DNA from: Chryseobacterium fluminis
GTDB taxonomy: Bacteria; Bacteroidota; Bacteroidia; Flavobacteriales; Weeksellaceae
Assembly (NCBI RefSeq): GCF_026314945.1
Contig: NZ_CP111121.1
Coordinates: 4,464,001 to 4,528,000, forward strand
Direction: 5' to 3'
DNA length: 64,000 nucleotides
Shown: positions 19,134-26,520 of the stretch, in pieces
How the letters are laid out: each line of letters opens with the position of its first letter
Numbering within the stretch: position 1 is the stretch's first letter
The notes under the pieces: model-generated
Database searches by the model: none
What the model saw: only the letters and a program-made list of their open reading frames with translations
What the model was told of the DNA's origin: nothing
Translations under genes and position numbers: made by a program

Positions 19134-20079
19134 ATGTATGGGGTACAGGGAAAGACATTCCGCAGGCAATACAAAAAATCATTAAGCGGGTTCAAAGACT
19201 GGCTCCAAAAGCCCCATGCGAAAGATTGGATTCTTTATCCGGAAAATTGCTCCTCTTCTCTGTCTCTGGATGAAGTGGCTCTTTCCCAGGGAGAATTATA
19301 CACGGTTCTTACTTCCAAAAAAGCAAAAGGCAGGAAAGGCAGTATTGTTGCCATCATCAAAGGTACACAGAGTGAAGCGGTCATTGAGCAGCTTCTGAAA
19401 ATAAACAGGAAGCTTCGCAAAAATGTAAAGGAAATTACCCTTGATATGGCAGGGTCTATGAAGCTTATTGCCAAACGCTGTTTCCCCTGATGCTATTAAG
19501 GTCATAGACCGGTTCCATGTTCAGAAGCTCGCCACTGAAGCCCTTCAGGAATTAAGGATCAACTACCGTTGGGAAGCTATAGAATGGGAAAATATACTGC
19601 TCGATGAAGCAAAGAAAAACAGGGAGCCTATTGAGATAGAAACGTTTGAAAACGGTGATACCCGCAAACAGCTTCTGGCAAGAAGCAGATATTTACTCTA
19701 CAAAAGCAGGGAAAAGTGGACGCCTTCTCAAATGCAGAGAGCTGAAATTTTATTTACAGAATATCCTGATTTAAAGAAGGCATATGGGTTATCGGATGGA
19801 TTAAGAAAGATTTACAATCAGAATATTCCCAAATCTATTGCTATGACAAAGTTAGCGCATTGGTTCAGAGATGTTGAAACATCAGGTTTTAAATCATTCT
19901 CAGTTTTAAGGAAAACAATAATGAATCATTACAGCGACATCTTAAACTTTTTCGACAGAAGAAGTACCAACGCTTCAGCAGAATCTTTTAATGCTAAAAT
20001 TAAAAACTTCAGATTACAGCTTCGAGGAGTAAAAGACAAAACATTTTTCCTCTTCAGACTCGCTCAACTTTTTGCATAG
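19134..20079 (+). pseudogene. ISAon1/ISL3-type transposase, frameshifted
   Basis: This is the DDE transposase of the IS, broken in two. The first part (19134-19490) reads GEMYGVQGKTFRRQYK-like DNA-binding sequence and reaches ITLDMAGSM, which holds a catalytic Asp. It then stops at TGA directly after KRCFP. In the +1 frame the sequence goes on smoothly as DAIKVIDRFHVQKLA (second Asp, the ISL3-type DRFHV motif) to the final STNASAESFNAKIKNFR (third acidic residue) and stops at 20079. Removing one C from the CCCC run at about 19484-19487 restores a single frame. A sequencing error in that run is possible; otherwise the element depends on another copy for movement. Confidence 0.8.
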
Positions 20080-20102
20080 TCCCCAACTTTTGTTCATGAT
20101 CC
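20080..20102 (-). repeat. IS right terminal inverted repeat
   Basis: Begins at the last base of the transposase stop region. Its reverse complement reads GGATCATGAACAAAAGTTGG followed by GGA, matching the left end at 20 of 23 bases. Confidence 0.85.
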
Positions 20103-20257
20103 CACATTTCCCTCCCAATAGGTAGCGGCTATTTTGCAGTTAAGAAATTCGGTTTACGCCACATAATTTATAAAGTCGGAGGTGTGATAAAGTGGTACAG
20201 GATAGATTCAAAATGACTAAAAAAATAAAGTCGGGAAAAAAGTAGGAGGTGATAAAA

Positions 20258-20296
20258 ATAAAACCTCTGAAAATCAAATGATTTCAGAGGTTTTTT
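20258..20296 (-). terminator. Terminator downstream of tRNA-Leu
   Basis: Long inverted repeat AAACCTCTGAAA...TTTCAGAGGTTT flanked by A and T runs, directly after the tRNA 3' end. It can act in both directions and shields the tRNA from the IS side. Confidence 0.8.
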
Positions 20297-20297
20297 G

Positions 20298-20377
20298 TAC
20301 CCAGGACCGGGATCGAACCGGTACTCCTAAGAACTGGTGTTTGAGACCAGCGCGTCTACCAATTCCGCCACCTGGGC
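20298..20377 (-). tRNA. tRNA-Leu (anticodon CAA)
   Basis: Read on the minus strand: acceptor stem GCCCAGG / CCTGGGT (G-U at the first pair) with discriminator A, D arm starting GGCGGAATTGGTAGACG as in bacterial tRNA-Leu, anticodon arm CTGGT-CTCAAAC-ACCAG giving anticodon CAA (codon UUG), variable arm after it and T arm CCGGTTCGATCCCGG. CCA is not encoded. The 3' end points toward the IS and the defence block, which is the usual side for integration of mobile DNA at tRNA genes. Confidence 0.95.
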
Positions 20378-20451
20378 TGATGTTTGTTTTAAATTGGTGT
20401 GCAAATATAGGAACTTTTTATAATACGCCAAAAGCTTTTTGGGGAATTTTT

Positions 20452-21219
20452 TTAAAAAGATAGCTCCAAACCGTCGTAGGCAAGGTGCATTCCGGGTGGA
20501 AGTAGTTTATCTTCAATATCATGCAAACCTAAGTGGTGACTGATATGGGTTAAAAATAATTGTTTAGGTTTCAGTTCCTCAAACAGTCTGATCACATCAG
20601 GAAGAATAAAATGAGCCGGATGCGGATCAAATTTCCGGATGCAGTTTAAAATAAGTACATCGAGATCTTTTAATTTCTCTTTTTCCATATCGGAAATAAA
20701 ACCGGCATCGGTAATGTAGGCCATGTTTTTAAATTTATATCCGAAAACGGAAATCTTAAAATGAATCACCTCGACCGGAGTGATTTCGGTGTCTAAAACA
20801 GTGAAAGGCTTATTTTCAATTTCGTGCAGATCAAAGGCGGGCGCTCCGGGATATTTGTCATCCGCAAATGCATAAGGAAATCGGTTTTTGACCTCGTTTC
20901 CTACTCTCGGATAACAATACAGGGGAATGTTTTTTCCACTTTTAAAAATCAGCGGACGCATATCATCAAGACCGATGACATGGTCATTATGTTCATGGGT
21001 AAGCAGGGCGATATCCACATGGGTCTCATGGTTTAAAAGCATCTGCTGCCTGAAATCCGGACCGCAGTCGATCAGGATTTTTCTGTTTTCCTCCGTCGTC
21101 ACCATCACAGAAGACCGGAATCGACTGTCCTTAGGATTTTCTGAAGTACACACTTCGCATGTGCAGCCGATAACGGGTACACCCTGGGAAGTTCCGGTTC
21201 CTAAAAATTTCAACTTCAT
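20452..21219 (-). CDS. MBL-fold metallohydrolase (PhnP-like)
   Basis: Cytoplasmic metallo-beta-lactamase-fold phosphodiesterase-like enzyme of 255 residues. Opening FLGTGTSQGVPVIGC is the typical start of the PhnP-like branch. The metal-binding motif HxHxDH is present as LLTHEHNDHVIGLDD (near residues 75-90), and further ligands appear as ITDAG and LTHISHH near the C terminus. An early cluster CTCEVC could bind an additional metal, as in PhnP. No phosphonate genes are nearby, so a role in C-P metabolism is not supported; the substrate is unknown. Divergent from the plus-strand gene at 21274 with a 54-bp shared promoter region. Confidence 0.85.
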   Translation of the reverse strand: MKLKFLGTGTSQGVPVIGCTCEVCTSENPKDSRFRSSVMVTTEENRKILIDCGPDFRQQMLLNHETHVDIALLTHEHNDHVIGLDDMRPLIFKSGKNIPLYCYPRVGNEVKNRFPYAFADDKYPGAPAFDLHEIENKPFTVLDTEITPVEVIHFKISVFGYKFKNMAYITDAGFISDMEKEKLKDLDVLILNCIRKFDPHPAHFILPDVIRLFEELKPKQLFLTHISHHLGLHDIEDKLLPPGMHLAYDGLELSF

Positions 21220-21273
21220 TTTCTTTTGAGGTTGGTTTAATTTTGGTAAATTTACGAAAAATTTAATGTCCTA

Positions 21274-22701
21274 ATGTATCAGAAACTAACTCCTAAACAA
21301 AAAGCATTAACCATTAATCTAGATCCTACTATTTATGGTACTTTCGCAGAAATTGGAGCAGGGCAGGAGACTGTTCGACACTTTTTTAGAGCAGGGGGAG
21401 CTTCCGGTACAATTGCTAAGGCAATGTCGGCTTATGACAAAGATTTTAGTGATGCGATCTATGGAAAAGAGGTAAAAAACAGGTATGTTACCCAAAACAG
21501 ACTTCGCAAAATGCTTCGTTATGAAGTAGCTCTGATCGAAGAAAGAATTTCCAGAGAAAACAATCCCAACAGAAAGTTTTTTTCCTACGCCAATACGGTA
21601 ACGACCATTAATTTTGATAAAACCGTCAGAGGCCACGGCTGGGTTGGCATCCGTTTTCAGGTAAAGGAAAATGAAGATTATAACGAAATCGTCATCCACG
21701 TAAAATTCAAAGAAAATGATGCTACGCTGCAGCAGGAAACCCTCGGGAATCTTGGCGTGAACCTTATTTTCGGCGCATTTACCTACTATGATAATCCGAG
21801 AAGACTTATAGAATCTCTGTATGATGACGTGGCAACGGACAATCTTGAGATCGACATGATCGATTTCAGCGGACCGGCCTTTGCGTATGTGGATAATCGC
21901 TTGATGTCTTTACAGCTGGTAAAAAACGGAATGACTGATGCCGTAATTTTCAATTCGGAAGGAAGTAATATGCTTCCGGCTGACAGCCTTTATAAGAAAA
22001 ATATTTTTGCCGTAAGAGGCAGTTTCAGACCGGTAACGAAGGTGAACATCGATATGCTTCAAAACGGCATCGATATGTTCATGAAAGATGCCACCTGTAC
22101 GCATGAGGAAACCGAAATTCTGATAGAAATTACCATCTCCAACCTCCGGGCAGACGGAGACATTGATGAAAGAGATTTCCTGGACAGGGTAGACGTCCTC
22201 GGAAAGCTGGGATACACGGTGATTATTTCGAACTTTTCAGAATATTACCGACTGATTGATTATTTTGCCTCCTATACCGGAGGAAATATCGGAGTCGCAA
22301 TGGGCGTTAACAACCTGTTGATGGTATTTGAAGAGAAATATTATAAAAACCTGTCGGGTGGAATTCTGGAAGCTTTCGGTAAATTTTTCAGAAACGGGAT
22401 GAGGGTGTATCTGTATCCTTACAAAGATCCTGAAACCCACGAGCTGCTGGATTCCGAAAATCTGAAGGTGGAAGAAAATCTCAAGGAACTATACAAATAT
22501 TTTAAACTGAACAACCGTATTGTAGACATTAAAAACTATAATCCGGAGTTCCTGGAAATTTATTCCCGGGAAATATTACGAAAAATTTCCTGTAACCTTA
22601 AAGGCTGGGAATCCCAGGTTCCGGAGGGCGTTGCAGAAATGATAAAAGAGCGCGGAATGTTCGGCTATAAAGAAGAACTTTCATTTAAACAATTCTCTTA
22701 A
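21274..22701 (+). CDS. Conserved Bacteroidota protein of unknown function
   Basis: A 475-residue cytoplasmic protein with no signal peptide. It opens with a very characteristic conserved stretch, LDPTIYGTFAEIGAGQETVR followed by HFFRAGG and IAKAMSAYDK, that I recall from many Bacteroidota genomes, often labelled as a nicotinate-nucleotide adenylyltransferase. I see no HxGH nucleotidyltransferase motif that would support that name, so I leave the function open. The middle part is rich in acidic and hydrophobic strands (EIVIHVKFKEND, TEILIEITISNL), the end is helical and basic. The gene is followed after 13 bases by fRMsr, so the two probably share a transcript. Confidence 0.7.
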   Translation: MYQKLTPKQKALTINLDPTIYGTFAEIGAGQETVRHFFRAGGASGTIAKAMSAYDKDFSDAIYGKEVKNRYVTQNRLRKMLRYEVALIEERISRENNPNRKFFSYANTVTTINFDKTVRGHGWVGIRFQVKENEDYNEIVIHVKFKENDATLQQETLGNLGVNLIFGAFTYYDNPRRLIESLYDDVATDNLEIDMIDFSGPAFAYVDNRLMSLQLVKNGMTDAVIFNSEGSNMLPADSLYKKNIFAVRGSFRPVTKVNIDMLQNGIDMFMKDATCTHEETEILIEITISNLRADGDIDERDFLDRVDVLGKLGYTVIISNFSEYYRLIDYFASYTGGNIGVAMGVNNLLMVFEEKYYKNLSGGILEAFGKFFRNGMRVYLYPYKDPETHELLDSENLKVEENLKELYKYFKLNNRIVDIKNYNPEFLEIYSREILRKISCNLKGWESQVPEGVAEMIKERGMFGYKEELSFKQFS

Positions 22702-22714
22702 AAACAAAAATAAA

Positions 22715-23164
22715 ATGTCAGAATTAAAGAAAAGACTTTCCTCTATTCTTGAAAGTCCAAAACATAATACAGAAGAGAAACTTGAAAAAGTTTGCCACCT
22801 GCTGGATCAGGAAATTGCCTATTTTAACTGGACCGGGTTTTATTTCAAGAACGGAGATAAAGATGAGCTGAAATTAGGCCCTTATGTAGGCGCACCGACG
22901 GATCATGACATCATTCCTTACGGAAAGGGAATCTGTGGCCAGGTTGCGGTTTCCAATGAAACATTCGTGGTTCCCGATGTGCATCAGGAAAGCAATTACT
23001 TAAGCTGCTCGATCGATACGAAGGCCGAAATCGTTGTTCCTATCTTCAAAGACGGTAAAAATATCGGTCAGATCGATATCGATTCGCATACCGTAGATCC
23101 TTTTACTGCCGAAGACAGAGAATTACTGGAATGGCTTTGTAACGAAGTTTCCAAAATTCTGTAA
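22715..23164 (+). CDS. GAF-domain protein, free methionine-R-sulfoxide reductase type
   Basis: Single GAF domain of 149 residues resembling fRMsr (YebR/MsrC), which reduces free methionine-(R)-sulfoxide in the cytoplasm. Supporting motifs: YFNWTGFYF near residues 36-44, GPYVG, PYGKGICGQVA and the end region AEIVVPIFKDGKNIGQIDID. Of the three family cysteines, the one in GKGICG and the one in NYLSCSID (expected catalytic) are present. The upstream third Cys is replaced: the segment reads YVGAPTDHDIIPYG without Cys. The family can work with a single resolving Cys, so activity is likely. Translation follows the gene at 21274 by 13 bases, and a strong terminator follows the stop. Confidence 0.85.
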   Translation: MSELKKRLSSILESPKHNTEEKLEKVCHLLDQEIAYFNWTGFYFKNGDKDELKLGPYVGAPTDHDIIPYGKGICGQVAVSNETFVVPDVHQESNYLSCSIDTKAEIVVPIFKDGKNIGQIDIDSHTVDPFTAEDRELLEWLCNEVSKIL

Positions 23165-23189
23165 TAAAGATATCTTTAAGAAAAATAGA

Positions 23190-23212
23190 ACTCCGGCTTT
23201 AGCCGGAGTTTT
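23190..23212 (+). terminator. Rho-independent terminator after fRMsr
   Basis: AACTCCGGC-TTTA-GCCGGAGTT followed by TTCTG; perfect 9-bp stem, 25 bases after the stop. Confidence 0.85.
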
Positions 23213-23319
23213 CTGTTATAAGGTTAATGAATCTGTTTTCTTATTCAACTGATTATAAAAATAACAGAATGAAAATCGGTGTATTCAGTGAACACATCAA
23301 TATATTACTATTCAACAGG

Positions 23320-23371
23320 AGCGGGCTTTAAACCGCTTAAAAAGTATTTAAAATCCATTGGCTTTAGCCAA
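23320..23371. repeat. Pair of short palindromes between convergent genes
   Basis: Two hairpin-forming sequences, AGCGGGCTTTAAACCGCT (23320-23337) and TTGGCTTTAGCCAA (23358-23371), just past the stop of the BtuF-like gene. Sequences of this GGCTTTAGCC kind are, from memory, scattered in Chryseobacterium genomes; they may serve as terminator for the minus-strand gene. Confidence 0.5.
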
Positions 23372-23374
23372 AAC

Positions 23375-24109
23375 TTATAGAGCAGGATCGATATCCGTAA
23401 TCAGTTCCTTAAAATAATTTTCACATTTTGCGATATGCGTTCCGTACCAGGAAAATGCTTCCCCATCCACGATCATGATCTTCTTATCCGGATAGAATTC
23501 TTTTAATTCCTCAACATGCTTTTCTTGAAAAGGAAAGGGCTCTGAAGAAAGCATAATGATCTCAGCATCTGCAAGGTCTTCCGTAGTGATCTCAGGATAC
23601 CGGGTGCGGTTTTGGAAGATATTTTCAAAACCGATCTCAGACAGGATTTTGTGAATAAAAGTATCAGAACCGATCGTCATATAAGGATTTTTCCAGATCA
23701 GGTAAGCAACTTTGATAGTAGAATTTATTTTAATCTGATTCAGAATGTCATAAATTTTTAAGTTGAACAGTTGAGCTTTTTCTTCCTTCTTAAAAAGAAG
23801 ACCCAGATTTTTAAGCAGATAATAATTGTCTTCGATATTTTCAACGTTTGTGACCATCACTTTAAAATCCTGCATCAGGCTTTCCACCTGCTCTTTGATG
23901 TTTTCTTCTTTATTTGCTAAAATGAGATCCGGCTGTAATGCCTTAATCTTATCAATATTAATATTTTTCGTTCCGCCGATCACAGCAACATTCTTTACCC
24001 GATCTTCAGGATGGATACAGAATTTTGTTCTTCCGACCACTTCATTCTCAGTCAGACCCAAATCAAATAAAGCCTCGGTAATTGAGGGAACTAAAGAAAC
24101 AACTTTCAT
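23375..24109 (-). CDS. BtuF-like helical-backbone metal-chelate receptor
   Basis: A 244-residue protein of the periplasmic-binding-protein class III fold (ABC transporter substrate-binding, PF01497). Typical opening MKVVSLVPSITEALFDLGL and the following VVGRTKFC and GGTKNINIDKIKALQPDLIL match vitamin B12/siderophore receptors of the BtuF branch. It has no signal peptide or lipobox, which is common for the flavobacterial members of this branch and leaves its location (cytoplasm or non-classical periplasm) unclear. No ABC permease or ATPase is adjacent; the next gene, mgtE, is 26 bases further upstream in the same orientation region. A corrinoid ligand is plausible because cobamide salvage genes lie 17 kb away, but this is inference. 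Confidence 0.8.
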   Translation of the reverse strand: MKVVSLVPSITEALFDLGLTENEVVGRTKFCIHPEDRVKNVAVIGGTKNINIDKIKALQPDLILANKEENIKEQVESLMQDFKVMVTNVENIEDNYYLLKNLGLLFKKEEKAQLFNLKIYDILNQIKINSTIKVAYLIWKNPYMTIGSDTFIHKILSEIGFENIFQNRTRYPEITTEDLADAEIIMLSSEPFPFQEKHVEELKEFYPDKKIMIVDGEAFSWYGTHIAKCENYFKELITDIDPAL

Positions 24110-24135
24110 TGTAATATTTTAGAGGTGGTCTAAAA

Positions 24136-25482
24136 TTACAAAAGTTTACCGGTTAAGAAAAGTCCGGCTACGGAAAAGTATATAATTAATCCGGTAACAT
24201 CCACCAGGGTAGCTACAAAAGGGGCAGACGAAGTGGCAGGATCTAATTTCAGTTTCTTTAAGATAAACGGAACCATGGAGCCGGAAAGTGTTCCCCATAG
24301 CACAATCAGTACCAGGGATACCGCAACGCTTAAGCCAACAAATGCCCAGTGAACCCCATAGTTGAAAAATCCGGCTTCATGCCAGATCATAATTCGGAGA
24401 AATCCGATGATACCCAGAATCCCGCCAAGAAATAAACCTGTGAAAATTTCTTTTTTCATGACATACCACCAGTCTTTAAGACCGATTTCCTGCAGTGCCA
24501 TTGCCCGGATGATCAGTGTCGCAGCCTGTGAGCCTGAGTTTCCTCCGCTGGAAATGATCAGCGGTACAAAAAGTGCCAGTACCACCGCCTTTTGAATTTC
24601 ATCTTCGAAATAACCCATTGCAGAGGCCGTCAGCATTTCTGAAAAGAAAAGGATGATCAGCCACATTCCTCTCTTTTTCACCATTTCGATGAGAGAAGTC
24701 TGCGTATACGGAAGATCTAAGGCTTCGAGACCCCCGAACTTCTGGATATCTTCAGTATTCTGCTGTTCGATCTGATCCAGGATATCATCAATGGTCACAA
24801 TACCTACCAGAACGCCGGCTTCCGTAATAATAGGCAGTGCGGTCCGGTCATATTTTTCAAAATAAGTTACCGCATCTTCCTTTGTCGTCGTTGTCGTAAT
24901 CGCTACAAAATGATTGTCGGTCATATCTGAAATTAAAGTATCTTCTTCGGCAAGCAGTAAACTTCCCAATGCAATATCATCGATCAGGCGGTTTCTTTCA
25001 TCCACCACATAAAGGTGGTTCATGGTTTCCACTCTTTTCCCGACTTTTTTAATCTGCTGAAGGCATCTTTTCACGGTCCATTCCTTACGGATCTGGATGT
25101 AGTAAGGAGTCATCAGACGGGCAATGGAATCAGAATCATATCCCAGCAGCTTTAAGGCAATTCTCCTTTCCTGCGGATTCAGATGATTGATGGAGTACTT
25201 GATGAGCTCATCCGGAAAATCCTCAAACAGGGAAGTCCGGTCGTCGGGAGTCATCGCATTCAGGATCTCGGAAACCTCATCACTGCCGATACTCCGGATC
25301 GTTTCTTCCTGGAAATCAGCTTCGAGATGTGAAAATACATCCGCTTTGTATTCTTTGGGAACTTTTAAAAATGCCAGCAACCTCTCATCAGCGGGAAGTT
25401 CACTAAGAGTTTCGGCAATATCGGCAGGGTTAAATATAAGTTCGTCTCTGGAATTCAAAACGTGAAATTTTTGGATATGCAA
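24136..25482 (-). CDS. mgtE: Magnesium transporter MgtE
   Basis: Inner-membrane Mg2+ channel of 448 residues, normal for MgtE. The N domain (residues 1-130) has the helical repeats [16 protein letters not shown] and [16 protein letters not shown] pair follows (about 135-260: [52 protein letters not shown]). Five transmembrane helices from about residue 280 contain [20 protein letters not shown], the conserved pore signature. The acidic residues in the pore end (VDVTGL) are present. The upstream region carries the terminator of the peptide genes (25571-25598), so mgtE has its own promoter; no magnesium riboswitch was recognised. Confidence 0.95.
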   Translation of the reverse strand: MHIQKFHVLNSRDELIFNPADIAETLSELPADERLLAFLKVPKEYKADVFSHLEADFQEETIRSIGSDEVSEILNAMTPDDRTSLFEDFPDELIKYSINHLNPQERRIALKLLGYDSDSIARLMTPYYIQIRKEWTVKRCLQQIKKVGKRVETMNHLYVVDERNRLIDDIALGSLLLAEEDTLISDMTDNHFVAITTTTTKEDAVTYFEKYDRTALPIITEAGVLVGIVTIDDILDQIEQQNTEDIQKFGGLEALDLPYTQTSLIEMVKKRGMWLIILFFSEMLTASAMGYFEDEIQKAVVLALFVPLIISSGGNSGSQAATLIIRAMALQEIGLKDWWYVMKKEIFTGLFLGGILGIIGFLRIMIWHEAGFFNYGVHWAFVGLSVAVSLVLIVLWGTLSGSMVPFILKKLKLDPATSSAPFVATLVDVTGLIIYFSVAGLFLTGKLL

Positions 25483-25570
25483 AAATAATTCAAATTTTTA
25501 AGACAGACCAGCAATGGCGCAAAATTAAGATTTATTTAAAGCATTACTTTAAATACCGGGTCCGAAAATT

Positions 25571-25598
25571 AAAAAACACCCGTGGGAAAAGGGTGCTG
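25571..25598 (-). terminator. Terminator after the GG-peptide genes
   Basis: On the minus strand: CAGCACCC-TTTTCCCAC-GGGTG followed by TTTTTT. It isolates the small-peptide genes from mgtE. Confidence 0.7.
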
Positions 25599-25770
25599 AA
25601 AAAATTAAATTTAAAATAAATTGAAGTTCATCGTATAAGGACGGGTACAGACCGGAATCTCCGGAAAGAGTGATATTCCATGTTGGACAGCACTGCGTTT
25701 CACGATCCTTTCCGCCGTAATCATTCTCTTTACTGCTGATGGCTTACCTATTTCGTGGCCTCCTTTCAGC
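25599..25770 (-). other. Possible decayed fourth GG-peptide gene
   Basis: Between the third GG-peptide stop and the terminator, the minus strand codes for KLKGGHEIGKPSAVK in one frame and, after a shift, KENDYGGKDRETQCCPTWN in another. The GG site followed by a CC pair resembles the neighbouring peptides, which suggests a frameshifted relative. An intact 74-codon frame across this DNA overlaps the Cys-rich peptide gene in a different frame and is not convincing as a gene. Confidence 0.35.
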
Positions 25771-25947
25771 TTAATCGATAGGGCGGGAAATATTTGAGCA
25801 ACGGTCATAGCAGCACCACAATCCCAGGCAGTCATTGTCGCTTCTGCATCTCACGGGAATAGCACCTCCGCCAACCTGCGCCTGTTCTTTTCGGGTAAGT
25901 TTTTTCAGATTTTTATAGTCTTTGAAATTAAGGTTCAATACAAGCAT
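25771..25947 (-). CDS. Bacteriocin-like double-glycine peptide (third of array)
   Basis: A 58-residue ORF ending at TAA 25771. The core reads KNLKKLTRKEQAQVGGG, the leader pattern shared with its two neighbours, then a Cys-rich mature part with RCRSDNDC and WCCYDRC (five Cys in all). The only ATG in frame (25947) lies inside the end of the second peptide gene and adds nine residues (MLVLNLNFK) before the usual start region; a non-ATG start nearer the leader is possible. The GG site suggests export and cleavage by a C39-peptidase ABC transporter, though none is in this window. Function (signal, antimicrobial) unknown. Confidence 0.6.
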   Translation of the reverse strand: MLVLNLNFKDYKNLKKLTRKEQAQVGGGAIPVRCRSDNDCLGLWCCYDRCSNISRPID

Positions 25948-26077
25948 ATTCTACACACGTACCTCCACAGCACCAGCCGATGCTGCACTGGGAATGATCG
26001 GTACATTTCTTCAGACCTCCGCCGTTGATCAGCTGTTGTGCTTTTCTGGATAACTTTTTTAGATTTGAATTTTTCAT
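25928..26077 (-). CDS. Bacteriocin-like double-glycine peptide (second of array)
   Basis: A 49-residue protein starting MKNSNLKKLSRKAQQLINGG, a double-glycine leader, followed by a mature part of about 29 residues with the pattern C-x6-C-x5-CC-x3-C-x5-C (KKCTDHSQC, WCCGG, ACIEP). The six Cys pattern, with a CC pair, is close to that of the first peptide (RCEYHFEC, SCCQG), so they are paralogues. An inverted repeat TTAGT/ACTAA (26083-26103) sits just before the ATG. The known name for this group in databases is 'bacteriocin-like protein'; activity is not established. It is too short for routine ORF calling at 60 codons. Confidence 0.75.
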   Translation of the reverse strand: MKNSNLKKLSRKAQQLINGGGLKKCTDHSQCSIGWCCGGTCVEYACIEP

Positions 26078-26082
26078 ATGAT

Positions 26083-26103
26083 TTAGTTTTGATGAAATAC
26101 TAA
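26083..26103. repeat. Inverted repeat before second GG-peptide gene
   Basis: TTAGT-(11)-ACTAA ending 6 bases before the ATG. The first peptide gene has a comparable repeat (26393-26415), so a shared control element in the 5' untranslated region is possible. Confidence 0.35.
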
Positions 26104-26242
26104 GTTAATGAAAAAAAATAATATTATTCACTATATAATGAATATATTGATTTAGAAACCAGAATTTTATAAGATTTATAAATAAAATACCTGCCGGAAT
26201 TAGCAGGCAGGTATTGAAAATTATTGAGTGAATTAAAATTTT

Positions 26243-26389
26243 TTAAACTTCGGGACAGTTGTAATAAACACACATTCCCTGGCAGCAGGAGCCTCCCGGG
26301 CATTCAAAATGATATTCACATCTCGGAGGTCTTATGCCTCCATTGATTTCTTTTTGAACGTCTCTGGTTAATTTTTTTAAATTTTTCAT
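26243..26389 (-). CDS. Bacteriocin-like double-glycine peptide (first of array)
   Basis: A 48-residue protein starting MKNLKKLTRDVQKEINGG, a textbook double-glycine leader of the Chryseobacterium 'bacteriocin-like' group, then a mature part of 30 residues with RCEYHFEC, a GGSCCQGMC block and a final YNC (six Cys). The Cys-rich, knot-like pattern suggests disulfides after export. The ATG follows an inverted repeat TTTAGAT-(9)-ATCTAAA at 26393-26415. About 165 bases separate it from the second peptide gene. No processing peptidase, immunity gene or maturation enzyme is seen nearby. Confidence 0.8.
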   Translation of the reverse strand: MKNLKKLTRDVQKEINGGIRPPRCEYHFECPGGSCCQGMCVYYNCPEV

Positions 26390-26392
26390 AGG

Positions 26393-26415
26393 TTTAGATT
26401 TAATGTTGATCTAAA
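26393..26415. repeat. Inverted repeat before first GG-peptide gene
   Basis: TTTAGAT-TTAATGTTG-ATCTAAA, 3 bases upstream of the start codon; could hide or expose the translation start or be an operator. Confidence 0.35.
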
Positions 26416-26520
26416 TTAATAAAAAATATTCAATTTATTCACAAAATAGAGATTTTTATTCGCTGAAATTCAATGCGTAGGGTGTATCATCATGAAAAAA
26501 CAGGCTTATGGAACTGAGGG

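Larger units (their letters stand above)
18704..20102 (+). mobile_element. Insertion sequence, ISL3-like (ISAon1 type), 1399 bp
   Basis: Bounded by 23-bp imperfect terminal inverted repeats that match at 20 of 23 positions (left GGATCAGTATCAAAAG..., right reverse complement GGATCATGAACAAAAG..., both ending GTTGGGGA). Inside are a transposase N-terminal ORF and a longer DDE transposase reading frame in the arrangement of the ISAon1 group. No 8-bp target duplication is visible (ATTTTATA on the left, CACATTTC on the right). The main transposase frame has a one-base frameshift, so this copy is probably not autonomous. Confidence 0.85.

Noticed and set aside
18696..20110. 8-bp target-site duplication around the IS
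   Set aside because: The 8 bases on the two sides (ATTTTATA and CACATTTC) do not match; the duplication may have decayed or the element rearranged.
25611..25835. 74-codon ORF on the minus strand beside the GG peptides
   Set aside because: It overlaps the third Cys-rich peptide in another frame, starts inside its Cys-rich end and shows no leader. At most its end is a decayed relative.
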